Shown here: piece after piece, positions 8,595 through 17,775 of the stretch
Layout of the letters: each line of letters starts with the position of its first letter
Numbering within the stretch: the stretch's first letter is position 1
Origin: Paenibacillus oryzisoli
GTDB taxonomy: Bacteria > Bacillota > Bacilli > Paenibacillales > NBRC-103111
Length of the DNA: 64,000 nt
Direction of reading: 5' to 3'
NCBI RefSeq assembly: GCF_001653565.1
Contig: NZ_LYPB01000090.1
Span: 158,078-222,077 of the forward strand
The notes under the pieces: generated by a model
Told to the model about the DNA's origin: nothing
Database searches by the model: none
Seen by the model: the letters and a program-made list of their open reading frames with translations, nothing else
Program-made: the position numbers and the translations under genes

Positions 8595-9428
8595 GTGAAG
8601 GTTGATTCACATCAGCATTTTTGGAATTTTGAACGTATCCCGTACCACTGGCCGACTGCGGAGACGAAATCGATTTACAGAAATATTGAAGCGCCTGAAC
8701 TTGAGCCATTCTTGGTAGCGTGCGGCGTAGACAAAACCATTCTTGTCCAGGCAATGAATCATTATGCGGATACGGACTATATGCTTGAGGTGGCCGAACA
8801 GTATTCTTGGGTCGCCGGTGTTGTTGGTTGGGTTCCTCTTGATCGGCCGGATGAGGTTTCGAGAAAGCTTGAAACGTATCTCAAGAACCCCTTTTTCAAA
8901 GGTGTGCGGCATCTCAACCACGAAGAGCCAGATCCCGATTGGGTGATTCGTCCTGATGTGATGGAAGGGCTGAAAGTGTTAGCAGCAGCAGGTGTTCCGT
9001 ACGATTTGGTGGCTATTTTCCCCGAGCACCTCAAACATGTTCCAACATTGGCAGAAAACATTCCGAATCTCAAGTTGGTTATTGATCATTTGGCAAAACC
9101 GCCGATTCGGGAAGGTTTATTTCAACCATGGGCGGATGGCATGGCGATCGCTGCTCAGTATCCAAATGTGTATGCGAAAGTATCGGGATTAAATACGGCA
9201 GCGATCTGGGATCGATGGTCATCCAATGACATTAAGCCTTATATCAATCATGCAATGGACGTCTTCGGATCTGGACGGTTAATGTTCGGCAGCGACTGGC
9301 CTGTGGCCAATCTTGCCGGGGATTACTGCAAAGTGTGGAACGAAACGAATCGCGCGATAGCGGACTACAGTCAGGCAGATCGCGAAGCCATTCTGGGCGG
9401 GACTGCAGCTAGGTTCTATCATTTGTGA
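8595..9428 (+). CDS. Amidohydrolase-family lactonase (TIM barrel)
   Basis: About 277 residues from GTG 8595, set by the SD GGGAGG (8582-8587); translation then begins VKVDSHQHFW. Belongs to the amidohydrolase_2 family that includes L-fucono-lactonase, L-rhamnono-lactonase and 2-pyrone-4,6-dicarboxylate hydrolase. Visible motifs are DSHQHFW (metal-site HxH), VIDHLAKPP (His), YAKVSGL, and FGSDWPV (catalytic Asp). It probably opens a sugar lactone to the free acid that feeds the dehydrogenase, kinase and RLP. It closes the recognisable catabolic part of the operon and overlaps the next start. Confidence 0.85.
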   Translation: MKVDSHQHFWNFERIPYHWPTAETKSIYRNIEAPELEPFLVACGVDKTILVQAMNHYADTDYMLEVAEQYSWVAGVVGWVPLDRPDEVSRKLETYLKNPFFKGVRHLNHEEPDPDWVIRPDVMEGLKVLAAAGVPYDLVAIFPEHLKHVPTLAENIPNLKLVIDHLAKPPIREGLFQPWADGMAIAAQYPNVYAKVSGLNTAAIWDRWSSNDIKPYINHAMDVFGSGRLMFGSDWPVANLAGDYCKVWNETNRAIADYSQADREAILGGTAARFYHL

Positions 9429-10423
9429 TGAAGAAAATATTGCCGATGAAATATCCAGAGATCACTTCCTATAGCATCCAGTCAAATGTACTTTCAATAA
9501 TCGCAAATTATGAAGAGACATTGCCGTGGTACCACTCACATTTCGTACAACTCTGTTGTGATAAACAATCATTAATGATAGGTTTTACAGACTGGGCTCA
9601 TAATGACACGATATTTGTCCCCCGGCAACATGTCGATAATAGTTTAATAAAAATTAAATGGGAATCAAACATCTGCGAGTTTCTAATTAATTCAATTAAT
9701 CTTGATTTTTATAATTATTTTTATATTGATGAATATTACATACCTGACTCAAATGCATATCAATCATATAAATTTGTTCATAACGTCTTTGTTTATGGCT
9801 ACGACATTGAAGAGGAAATATTTTTTATTGCCGGTTCCTTGAAAGATGGCAAGTACATGTTCACTAGATGTACTTTTACTGAATTGGAGAATGCTTATCA
9901 AAGCGTTAGTCCAATCGAAGACTTGTTGGGAGGAGTATCTATGTATAAATACAAGAAGATCTCCGTTGATTTTGACCTAAACTTTGTCGTCAATTCAATA
10001 ATTGAATATCTCTATTCGAAAAATTCCTTCCAATACGATAAACGACTTCATATTTATAAAGACCAATTCATTTACGGTATATCTGTATATCAGCATCTAG
10101 ATGATTATTTAAGCCGTCTACTGCACGGTGAAGATAAAAAAATTGATAAACGACCTTTCCATGCACTTTGGGATCATAAAAAATGTATGCTTTCTAGAAT
10201 AAAATACATGGGGACCAACAACTTACTTAAGAACGCTGATCGTTTGTTTGTAAAATACCAAATAATTGAAAGAGAAACATTGTATCATAGAAACTCGATT
10301 TTGAAGTACTCCTTAACTAAGAATAAAGATGTGGTAGAAAAAATAAGACATGGAATAAACAGGCTTGTAGAAAATGAAATGACATTATTAAATTGTTTTT
10401 TGGAATCGATTACTCCGCTATAA
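9428..10423 (+). CDS. AT-rich orphan protein, family not firmly recognised
   Basis: 331 residues from ATG 9428, overlapping the lactonase stop by one base (GTG 9425 also possible); no good SD. Base composition is visibly different: bases 9661-9720 contain 13 G/C, against 31 in 9121-9180 of the lactonase. The protein is rich in Tyr, Asn, Ile and Lys, has no signal peptide or membrane segment, and contains the motif DEYYIPDSNAYQSY followed by FVHNVFVYGYD and IFFIAGS. I have an impression of similar motifs in uncharacterised Bacillales proteins near peptide biosynthesis clusters, possibly BtrH-like, but cannot confirm it. It seems an imported gene captured at the operon's end. Function unknown. 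Confidence 0.6.
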   Translation: MKKILPMKYPEITSYSIQSNVLSIIANYEETLPWYHSHFVQLCCDKQSLMIGFTDWAHNDTIFVPRQHVDNSLIKIKWESNICEFLINSINLDFYNYFYIDEYYIPDSNAYQSYKFVHNVFVYGYDIEEEIFFIAGSLKDGKYMFTRCTFTELENAYQSVSPIEDLLGGVSMYKYKKISVDFDLNFVVNSIIEYLYSKNSFQYDKRLHIYKDQFIYGISVYQHLDDYLSRLLHGEDKKIDKRPFHALWDHKKCMLSRIKYMGTNNLLKNADRLFVKYQIIERETLYHRNSILKYSLTKNKDVVEKIRHGINRLVENEMTLLNCFLESITPL

Positions 10424-10519
10424 ATGTATGACAGAGGCTTGTAGTGAATAAAACTGTTCTCCCACCCAAGTAGAATACAATCTCACAAGTTCTATGAGGT
10501 TGTGATCTCTGAGTGTTAT

Positions 10520-10557
10520 AGCCCCGATGAGCTTGTATAGTCATCGGGGCTTTTTTT
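10520..10557 (+). terminator. Rho-independent terminator
   Basis: The stem AGCCCCGATGA (10520-10530) pairs with TCATCGGGGCT (10541-10551), with a 10-base loop and a run of T residues to 10557. It ends transcription of the RLP operon and orphan gene. Confidence 0.85.
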
Positions 10558-10774
10558 ATGTTTGCTTTTACGTAATAAATGATATCAAGCTCAAGAATAG
10601 CCACTGCCATCGTATTTCTATATGATCGTTGAAATGTACCATTGCAATTGTTGAACCGTCGTTATATATATATAGTATATTTAAATAGGATAGGAAAAAT
10701 GGTGTTCCCTACACACTAACAATGATCGTTCGTAAATTTATGTATGCGCTTTATTTATAGGAGGTGATGCCCAA
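10558..10774. other. AT-rich intergenic region upstream of the sensor-regulator
   Basis: No gene seen. It contains an alternating TATATATATA tract near 10665-10680 and ends in a very strong SD (AGGAGGTGAT, 10759-10768), close to a full complement of the 16S rRNA tail. A promoter for the next gene is expected here, but no convincing -35/-10 pair was identified. Confidence 0.4.
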
Positions 10775-12994
10775 ATGAATCCGTTTAAAACACAAAAAGG
10801 GTTTTACAAAATATTAGTGATGTTTATCGTAGCCATTAGTATTCCAGCTATCACAATTGGCTATTTGGGTATTCGTAACAGTACGACACATATTATTAGA
10901 CAGGTAGATAAATCTAGTAATTTTCTCTTGCTTGAAAAGAAATTGTTTATCGAGCAGCAGATGTCCGAAATTGAAAATGTGATGAAGCAAATCATGGCAA
11001 GTGATGAAGTGTGGAAAATGTTCGAGCCGAATGTGACGTATGCAACCCGATCTCAAACCATGGTAGAAGTAATCAAGTATTTTAACAAACTCGTAGGTAC
11101 GAACAAAATGATTACTTCCATTTATCTAATAAATAAAGAAGAAGATTATGTAATCACCGATTCCAAATATAGTTTGAATGACTTCTATGACCAAGATATC
11201 TTACGGACTGATCCAAGAGGGATTTTCACGGTTTTGCAGCCGCGTAAAGTTATTATGCTTAATGGTATCCAAAGGAATCTGCTTAGCACTGTTCGAACTT
11301 TTAAGGATGTATCCAGTAATGCCGCGATGCAAATTGTCGTTAATATGGATTACCGTGATTTTTTGAGCAGTCTTCAAACGAGTGAGAATCCGAAACCAAT
11401 GGACCTGCTAATCTTCAACGATAACAACCAAATCATAGTAAACAATACGGGTATCGAACAGGAACTGTTACAGAAAGAGTTAACAATTATCCGGAATGCG
11501 GAAGGTTCCTCACTACAACATACAATAAATGACTCGACATATTTCATGAGTAAAACACATTCAGACTTGCTAGGATGGTCAGTTGTTTACGAACAACCTT
11601 TTGAGCAAGTTGTCGATTCAACCAAGCTATTGAGGAATGTTCTTATTTATTCGTTATTGATCGTGTTGCTTTTATCATTCGTAATGGCTTATTTATTTTC
11701 TTACTTTTTGTACAGACCGCTCGCACGGCTTGTTTCTGATATTCGTAAAAGGATGAAGATAGGAAAGGGAAGAGATGAATACACGCTTATCGATGGCGCG
11801 GTTAATACCTTATTTCAAGAAAATCATACGTTGCAGTCTCAATTCGGTCTAGCTTTTCCTTTCATGAAGCAGCACTCTGTGTTTGAATTGTTGAGTGGTA
11901 AAGTTTGGGATGATGAAAAATTCCATGCGATTGTCCAATTACTTGGTAAGTCGTTTGATATGTCGCGATTTGTAGTCGGAGTTTTTGATTTCGAAAATAA
12001 GGAATTGACAGATAGTTTAATTGAGAAAGTCGAACTATTCTTTGATGAGCGATTTCAGGCAACCCTGCATTCTTCGATGAGTGAGCGTCGACTAGTTATC
12101 ATTGTGAATACAGAACTAGAAAAAGATGATATCTACGAGTTATTTGGGGAACTGAAGGAAACGCTGAATGAAGCTGACGTAGAAATTACTTTGGCCATTA
12201 GCCCGGTTTTTGAAAGTCTGGATAAGTTATTTCTTGCCTATCAAGAAGCGCTGCAGCTTCTTAACCGTAAATTCTTTATTGGTAAAAATGAAATGATTGT
12301 TAAAGAAACCGTGGATGTCACGGAGTCGAACGGTAGATTTTACGATAAGAATCTTGAAGAAACTTTACTGGATAGTATCCGGTCTCAGAACCTTGAAAAG
12401 TCAATGGAAGTGGTAAGTGACTTAGTTCGAATGTTAGCCAGTCAGCCCTACTCAATCGCATATGTTAAATACGCGATATTCCAAGTTTGTACGAATATTA
12501 TTGGCGCTTTGGCAGAGGTAGGGGGCCGTTTAGAAGAAGCAGGAATTGATGGTCCGAGCATTTGGAATAGTGTGCAGTCAGCAGATACGCTCGCAGAACT
12601 TGAGCAACTACTCATACGCTTTATAAGCCAAAGTATGAATGTGACAGCAGATTTAAAGCATAAACAACATACGGAACTCGTAGGAAAAACAATGGAATTC
12701 ATCCAGAGGCACTATCACTTGGATTTATCTTTAAAGGATGTTTCGACGAATGTATATTTAAGTCCCGGCTATTTAAGTTCAATTTTCAAAATGGAAACTG
12801 GGATGACCATTTTGGATTATATAACGCAAGTTCGTATGGAAGAGGCAGTTAAGTTGATTATGAGCTCAGATGCGAAGATCCAGGATGTCGCCCTAGCGGT
12901 AGGTTACAATAATACGCAAAGTTTTATCCGTCTATTCAAGAAAGCATACAAAATGACACCTCTTGAGTATCGCAGGAAGATCATTTTGACGTAA
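10775..12994 (+). CDS. Membrane-bound AraC-family sensor-regulator
   Basis: 739 residues. Transmembrane segment 1 is about residues 12-32, an extracellular Cache-like sensor spans about 33-285, transmembrane segment 2 is about 288-312, then comes a cytoplasmic linker and a C-terminal AraC DNA-binding domain with two helix-turn-helix units (about 640-735; LSPGYLSSIFKMETG and DVALAVGYNNTQSFIRLFKK). One-component regulators of this type are common in Paenibacillus next to polysaccharide-use genes and sense an outside sugar directly. It stands alone between two terminators and probably activates the operon beginning at 13306. Confidence 0.85.
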   Translation: MNPFKTQKGFYKILVMFIVAISIPAITIGYLGIRNSTTHIIRQVDKSSNFLLLEKKLFIEQQMSEIENVMKQIMASDEVWKMFEPNVTYATRSQTMVEVIKYFNKLVGTNKMITSIYLINKEEDYVITDSKYSLNDFYDQDILRTDPRGIFTVLQPRKVIMLNGIQRNLLSTVRTFKDVSSNAAMQIVVNMDYRDFLSSLQTSENPKPMDLLIFNDNNQIIVNNTGIEQELLQKELTIIRNAEGSSLQHTINDSTYFMSKTHSDLLGWSVVYEQPFEQVVDSTKLLRNVLIYSLLIVLLLSFVMAYLFSYFLYRPLARLVSDIRKRMKIGKGRDEYTLIDGAVNTLFQENHTLQSQFGLAFPFMKQHSVFELLSGKVWDDEKFHAIVQLLGKSFDMSRFVVGVFDFENKELTDSLIEKVELFFDERFQATLHSSMSERRLVIIVNTELEKDDIYELFGELKETLNEADVEITLAISPVFESLDKLFLAYQEALQLLNRKFFIGKNEMIVKETVDVTESNGRFYDKNLEETLLDSIRSQNLEKSMEVVSDLVRMLASQPYSIAYVKYAIFQVCTNIIGALAEVGGRLEEAGIDGPSIWNSVQSADTLAELEQLLIRFISQSMNVTADLKHKQHTELVGKTMEFIQRHYHLDLSLKDVSTNVYLSPGYLSSIFKMETGMTILDYITQVRMEEAVKLIMSSDAKIQDVALAVGYNNTQSFIRLFKKAYKMTPLEYRRKIILT

Positions 12995-13005
12995 TTGAAG
13001 ATGAA

Positions 13006-13055
13006 AATGCTCCCTCTACTTGGAGAATTTCGGTGGAGGGAGTATTTCTTTTGTT
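13006..13055 (+). terminator. Rho-independent terminator
   Basis: CTCCCTCTAC (13010-13019) pairs with GTGGAGGGAG (13033-13042, one G-U pair), followed by TATTTCTTTTGTTT. Placed 12 bases after the regulator stop. The remaining space up to 13305 holds no gene and should contain the promoter of the next operon. Confidence 0.75.
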
Positions 13056-13305
13056 TAACAAGAGCATTTTTTTAATTCTGGAAAGTTTCTTACAAAGGTG
13101 ATTTCCGGAAATGTAAAGGGGATATCGGGCAATTCGATAAAAATATGGGGAAAATACCATTGAGATTCCTTGTATTTCATATTGATCGTTAGATTGGTTC
13201 ATTTACGATGCCCTGAAAAGATCTATATACTTGGGGTGTAGCCATCTGAAAGCCCTTTCAATATTAGGATGTGCTATGAAGAAAATATACAGGGGGGATA
13301 AAGAA

Positions 13306-14304
13306 ATGAAACTGCTGCACATCGGTGAAGCCGATTCCCGACTTCCAACAGAGGGACCGTTCTTAGATGCGCTGCGGGAGGTTGGGGAGCTAATGGTCAT
13401 TCGTAACGATGGCACGATGACGGATGAAGAAATGGCATCGCACATTCGGGAGCATGATGTCCTTCTTACGATTTGGGGGTCAAGTCCTGTGCCCAAACAG
13501 ATCGCAGAGAATCCTGGTCGGCTATCTTACATCTGCAACATTTCGGGAGGAATCAAAGGTTGGATACCACTTTCAATTATTGAAGCAGGCATACCGGTAA
13601 CCAATTGGGGAGATGCCATTGCAGCGGATGTAGCGGAAGCTGCATTTACACTCCTACTGGCTTCATTAAAAGAATTGCTTCCACAACAGTTGTCGGTACG
13701 ATCAGGCGGTTGGCATCGAAATGACCGTCGCGTGGGCATGATGTATGGCTTAAGAATCGGGATTTATGGTATGGGCGTAATTGGAAGAAAGTTTGTTGAA
13801 TTTCTTCGCCCATTCGAATGCCACATCCATTATTATGATCCATATTTGTCTTCAACTACAACACTAGAGGGCTGTAAGCGTTACGACGGTCTAGTGGAGC
13901 TTGCTGCTGATTGCGACGTGCTTGTCATTCATGCTGGTTTGACGGAAGAAACCCGGAATTCGGTTAACGCAGAAGTATTGTCGCATTTGGCGGACTATAG
14001 TATTGTCATTAATACGGCTCGCGGAGACATTATTGATCAAGATGCACTATTTGCTGAACTGCGAGAAGGGAGATTACGAGCTGGGCTCGATGTCATTGCG
14101 GATAATGATAGGCTCGCAGATGACCATCCGGCACGTATGTGGCCAAATGTACTATTTACGGCACATGATCTCTTCTATGCAACTTGGAATATGCCACAGT
14201 TACAAAGATACGAACGGATATGCTTGGATAATTTACAACGCTTTCGAGATGGCAAACCGCTGCTGTTCAAGTTCGATCGGGATCGGTATCTGCGAAGCAC
14301 ATAA
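13306..14304 (+). CDS. D-2-hydroxyacid dehydrogenase family protein
   Basis: About 332 residues from ATG 13306, which follows AGGGGGGATA (13291-13300). Upstream in-frame starts at 13231 (TTG) and 13276 (ATG) are weaker. The NAD-binding domain has GIYGMGVIGRKF; the catalytic set is INTARGD (Arg), the Asp/Glu region AGLDVI, and a His expected in FTAHDLFYAT. These enzymes interconvert 2-oxo and 2-hydroxy acids, including sugar-acid and glyoxylate-type substrates. It opens an operon with a sugar isomerase and ABC importer, so it probably reduces or oxidises an acid derived from the imported oligosaccharide. Confidence 0.8.
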   Translation: MKLLHIGEADSRLPTEGPFLDALREVGELMVIRNDGTMTDEEMASHIREHDVLLTIWGSSPVPKQIAENPGRLSYICNISGGIKGWIPLSIIEAGIPVTNWGDAIAADVAEAAFTLLLASLKELLPQQLSVRSGGWHRNDRRVGMMYGLRIGIYGMGVIGRKFVEFLRPFECHIHYYDPYLSSTTTLEGCKRYDGLVELAADCDVLVIHAGLTEETRNSVNAEVLSHLADYSIVINTARGDIIDQDALFAELREGRLRAGLDVIADNDRLADDHPARMWPNVLFTAHDLFYATWNMPQLQRYERICLDNLQRFRDGKPLLFKFDRDRYLRST

Positions 14305-14364
14305 TTAAGCCGTATCTTGTATGAACAGCAGGAAACAATAAAAAAGATCTGGGAGACGGACATT

Positions 14365-15186
14365 ATGAAGCTATCGTTCACAACGCTTGGATGTCCGACA
14401 TGGTCATGGGAGCAAATCATCGACGAAGCGGTTCGTTACGAGTATGACGGTGTTGAACTTCGAGGTATTTCAGGGGAACTGCGATTAAGTCAATGTGATG
14501 CTTTGCGTGGTGATCGCTTAGAGGCTTCCATAGCCTATGCTGCAGCGCAAGGAATCAAGATCATTTGTCTGGATACTTCGTGTGTATTCCATAATGATAG
14601 TAATTTCGCTGCAGCCATTGAAGAGGGTATGGAAACTATAGACTTGGCTGTTAAAATTGGCGCTCCTTATATTCGCGTATTTGGCGACTTAATTCCGATC
14701 GACCAGAAAGAATCCATGATCGTTCGCCAAGTTGCCCGAGGCTTGCAGATGTTAGGACTTTATGCCGAAAACAAAGGGATCAGTGTGCTTCTAGAGACAC
14801 ACGGCGATTTCTCTTCATCCCAACGGATTCTTGATGTCCTTCGGCAAACATCGTCGCCGGCTATAGGGATCATTTGGGACGTTCATCACACGATAAAGTA
14901 TGGTGTCCAAGAAACACCGTTTGAAACGTGGCGTCAACTACGGCCTTATATCCGGCATATCCATCTCAAAGATGCACGGGGGGAAGGTAAAGACATTACG
15001 CCAGTTCTTGTCGGTAAAGGAGATTTGCCTCTACCAGACATTATAAAACTCCTTTCTGAAAGCGAATACAAGGGATGGCTTTCATTTGAATGGGAAAAAA
15101 AGTGGCACCCTGACATTGAGGAACCTGAAATTGCACTACCGACGTTTATATCATACATGCGCCAGCACAATCATTTATTCGGCTAA
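14365..15186 (+). CDS. Sugar phosphate isomerase/epimerase family protein (TIM barrel)
   Basis: About 273 residues from ATG 14365, fixed by the SD GGGAGAC (14351-14357). AP-endonuclease-2 / xylose-isomerase-like barrel: KLSFTTLGCPTWSWEQ at the N-terminus, DGVELRGI, a metal Glu expected in LLETHGDF, then GIIWDVHHT, IRHIHLKDA, and WLSFEWEKKW. The family includes hydroxypyruvate isomerase and inosose dehydratase (IolE-like), with sugar or keto-sugar substrates. It lies between the hydroxyacid dehydrogenase and the importer and likely acts on the same imported product. Confidence 0.8.
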   Translation: MKLSFTTLGCPTWSWEQIIDEAVRYEYDGVELRGISGELRLSQCDALRGDRLEASIAYAAAQGIKIICLDTSCVFHNDSNFAAAIEEGMETIDLAVKIGAPYIRVFGDLIPIDQKESMIVRQVARGLQMLGLYAENKGISVLLETHGDFSSSQRILDVLRQTSSPAIGIIWDVHHTIKYGVQETPFETWRQLRPYIRHIHLKDARGEGKDITPVLVGKGDLPLPDIIKLLSESEYKGWLSFEWEKKWHPDIEEPEIALPTFISYMRQHNHLFG

Positions 15187-15205
15187 AAAATAGGAGGTTA
15201 TTTAA

Positions 15206-16738
15206 ATGTCCAATAAGAAAGTACAGAGCCTTACCGTTGCATCGGTTCTAACCTTGGCTATGATCACTGGCTGCTCATCCAATAACGACACTTCTTCTTC
15301 ACCATCAGCTGCATCCACAGCATCAGCTGCGGCAACAAAACAGCCGACTGTAACACTAAAAATGGCAGTTCTCGAGACGTATCCGGGTGTCACTTTAGAC
15401 AACAAAACGACTCATTATATTGAGGAGAAGACCAACACAAAATTAGACATCACAGTTATTCCTAGCGGGGATCTTGAGAATAAGCTGCAAGTTATGCTGG
15501 CTTCTGGCGACAAACCGGATATCATCCAGTTGAGTACGGATACGCTAGAGATGAAGCTGACCAAATCAAATGTGTTGCTTCCCCTTAATAACTATTTCGA
15601 TAAAGCGCCTAATCTTAAAAAATTTGGCGATGGCGGCCTATGGGACATTATGAAGCACAGCGATAACAATGTGTATACGATTCCAATTCGCGGCAGCGCG
15701 ATCGACAATATCCCTATCTATCGCAAAGACTGGCTGGATAAAGTTGGATTGAAGGTGCCAACAACATTGGATGAGTATTACGCTGTAGCCGATGCGTTCA
15801 CAAACAAGGATCCGGACGGTAACGGTAAAAAGGATACGTATGCGCTAAGCGCCTATACGGCCGGCGGCAATGTTGATTTAGCGTCCATGGATATGGTCTT
15901 CAGTGCATTTGGAACGTTACCAGGGAACTGGATTCTGCAAGACGGTAAGCTTGTTCCAGGGGCAGTGGCGCCTGGGGCACTGGATGCGCTCAAATTTTTA
16001 AATAAAATGTACAAGGAAAAAATGATTGATCCCGAATTCATCACTGACAATGCGGCTAGATTTAAGGACAAAGTCATAAAAGGTACCGTCGGTGCACCGG
16101 TCTACCGGTATTTTTTAATGGATACATCCAATATTAACAATTACTACACACCGCTCAAGCAAAACAATCCAAATGCTGAATTCGTTGAAGGCGGGATTCT
16201 CAAGGGACCACAACAAAATGGCATTGGCTACCGTATGCTAACGCAACGCGGTTGGCTCAAAACGGCGATTACAAAGGACTCTAAAAACATTGATGCTGCG
16301 ATTCGAGTACTTGATTTCTTGACATCGGATGAAGGAAATATGTATGAGAATTACGGTGAAAAAGGCAAGGATTACACCATGGATAACAATATTGTGAAGC
16401 CGCTGATCAAGGACGAGGAAATAAAGGCAGCAGGCATTGGACAGTTAAAACTTGCATTCAATTTCATGTATAACCACACCTCACAGCGTTTCCAAGAGTT
16501 GTATAAATTCGCTCACACGATCGGTTATCGTAATCCTGCTGACGGACTGGTTATCGAAGACAACTCGAAAGCGACGGAGCTTAGCCAGTTTACTTCTCTC
16601 CAGTTTACGAAAATGATCTTGAATGATGGTCCAATCGATGACTTATACAAAGACTTTGTAACGGAATATTACAAACGGGGTGGCACCGACTACACCAAAG
16701 CTATGAATGACGCTTACCTGGCAAAAACAAAAAAATAG
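15206..16738 (+). CDS. Lipoprotein solute-binding protein of ABC importer 1
   Basis: 510 residues. Starts at ATG 15206 after the SD AGGAGG. Signal peptide with lipobox (LAMITGC, Cys about 23), then a Ser/Ala/Thr-rich linker and a family 1 binding-protein fold of the large LplA type (IEEKTNTKLDITVIPSGD, ASGDKPDIIQLS, PDGNGKKDTYALS). It is anchored outside the membrane and captures oligosaccharide for the permeases encoded downstream. The gene is followed by a stem-loop before the permease genes, which could keep binding-protein mRNA in excess. Confidence 0.9.
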   Translation: MSNKKVQSLTVASVLTLAMITGCSSNNDTSSSPSAASTASAAATKQPTVTLKMAVLETYPGVTLDNKTTHYIEEKTNTKLDITVIPSGDLENKLQVMLASGDKPDIIQLSTDTLEMKLTKSNVLLPLNNYFDKAPNLKKFGDGGLWDIMKHSDNNVYTIPIRGSAIDNIPIYRKDWLDKVGLKVPTTLDEYYAVADAFTNKDPDGNGKKDTYALSAYTAGGNVDLASMDMVFSAFGTLPGNWILQDGKLVPGAVAPGALDALKFLNKMYKEKMIDPEFITDNAARFKDKVIKGTVGAPVYRYFLMDTSNINNYYTPLKQNNPNAEFVEGGILKGPQQNGIGYRMLTQRGWLKTAITKDSKNIDAAIRVLDFLTSDEGNMYENYGEKGKDYTMDNNIVKPLIKDEEIKAAGIGQLKLAFNFMYNHTSQRFQELYKFAHTIGYRNPADGLVIEDNSKATELSQFTSLQFTKMILNDGPIDDLYKDFVTEYYKRGGTDYTKAMNDAYLAKTKK

Positions 16739-16762
16739 ACGAGTTTGTTACGGAGTACTGGA

Positions 16763-16793
16763 AAGAGCGGAAGATCGTTTGAATTCCGCTCTT
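16763..16793 (+). promoter_or_regulatory. Intercistronic stem-loop between binding protein and permease
   Basis: AAGAGCGGAA (16763-16772) pairs perfectly with TTCCGCTCTT (16784-16793) across an 11-base loop. There is no T tract after it, so it is more likely an mRNA-stabilising or partial-attenuation element than a full terminator. Confidence 0.6.
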
Positions 16794-16824
16794 CGCCAGA
16801 CCGGACAACGGAGAGGGGTGCATC

Positions 16825-17775
16825 ATGGAAACAACGCAAGTAACTGAGAGGAAAAAAACCATCTGGAAGAATAAAACTGTCCTTCACGATCTGAGAAACG
16901 ATAAATATTTGTATCTAATGCTGTTGCCAGGATTATTGTATTTCCTTATTTTTAAATATGCTCCTCTATATGGCATCGTAATTGCTTTTAAAGACTATGA
17001 TATTTTTCAGGGGATATGGCAAAGCGATTGGGTTGGATGGAAAAATTTCCAGGATGTCTTTCAATACTCGGATTTTTGGAATATCTTCCGAAATACAATT
17101 CTAATCAGTGTATATAAAATTATATTCGGTTTCCCAGCACCGATCATAGTTGCACTATTGCTGAATGAGTTAGGCAACCGTTTCTTTAAGCGAGCGATCC
17201 AAACGATTTTATATTTACCTCATTTTATTTCGTGGGTTGTCATTTCAGGATTTATTTTGGCCATTTTATCTCCGAACAATGGCGTCGTTGCACTCGTTTA
17301 TGAATGGTTTGGCCAAGAACCGCGCAATTTGCTTATTGACCAAGATCTGTTTCGAAGCATACTTGTTGCCTCTGATATTTGGAAGGATCTTGGATGGGGC
17401 ACGATTATCTATTTGGCGGCGTTGACACAGGTGGATCCCTCGCTTTATGAGGCGGCTATCATGGATGGAGCGGGCAAATGGAAGCAAACGTGGCACATCA
17501 CGCTTCCATCTATACGAAATGTCATTGTTTTGCTTCTTATTTTGCGTATCGGCTTCTTGATGGGAGCTGGTTTTGAGCAAATATTAGTCATGCAGAACTC
17601 TGCTGTAGCAGAAGTCAGCGAAGTTTTGGACACATTTGTTTTTAAATACGGTCTGCAGCAAGGGAACTACAGCTTTGCTACTGCAGTCGGCGTGTTTAAT
17701 TCTGTTATTGCGCTAATTCTCGTACTTGCAGCGCAATGGGTGAGCAAGTTATTCGGGGAAGAGGGGTTGAGCTAG
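16825..17775 (+). CDS. ABC importer 1 permease, LplB-like
   Basis: 316 residues, about six membrane segments; a hydrophilic N-terminus is followed by LYLMLLPGLLYFLIFKYAPLY, typical of LplB. The EAA loop that docks the ATPase is YEAAIMDGAGKWKQ. Preceded by the SD GGAGAGGGG. With the next gene it forms the membrane channel of a carbohydrate (CUT1) importer. The ATPase is not encoded here and is probably a shared MsmX-type protein. Confidence 0.9.
   Translation: METTQVTERKKTIWKNKTVLHDLRNDKYLYLMLLPGLLYFLIFKYAPLYGIVIAFKDYDIFQGIWQSDWVGWKNFQDVFQYSDFWNIFRNTILISVYKIIFGFPAPIIVALLLNELGNRFFKRAIQTILYLPHFISWVVISGFILAILSPNNGVVALVYEWFGQEPRNLLIDQDLFRSILVASDIWKDLGWGTIIYLAALTQVDPSLYEAAIMDGAGKWKQTWHITLPSIRNVIVLLLILRIGFLMGAGFEQILVMQNSAVAEVSEVLDTFVFKYGLQQGNYSFATAVGVFNSVIALILVLAAQWVSKLFGEEGLS

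Noticed and set aside
10424..10519. Possible insertion-sequence end after the orphan gene
   Set aside because: Short inverted stretches (TCACAA and TTGTGA) occur, but no transposase, clear terminal repeat or target duplication could be shown.
14317..14364. Upstream ATG 14317 as the start of the isomerase gene
   Set aside because: The ATG at 14365 has the SD and the family-typical N-terminus; the extra 16 residues do not resemble a conserved domain.
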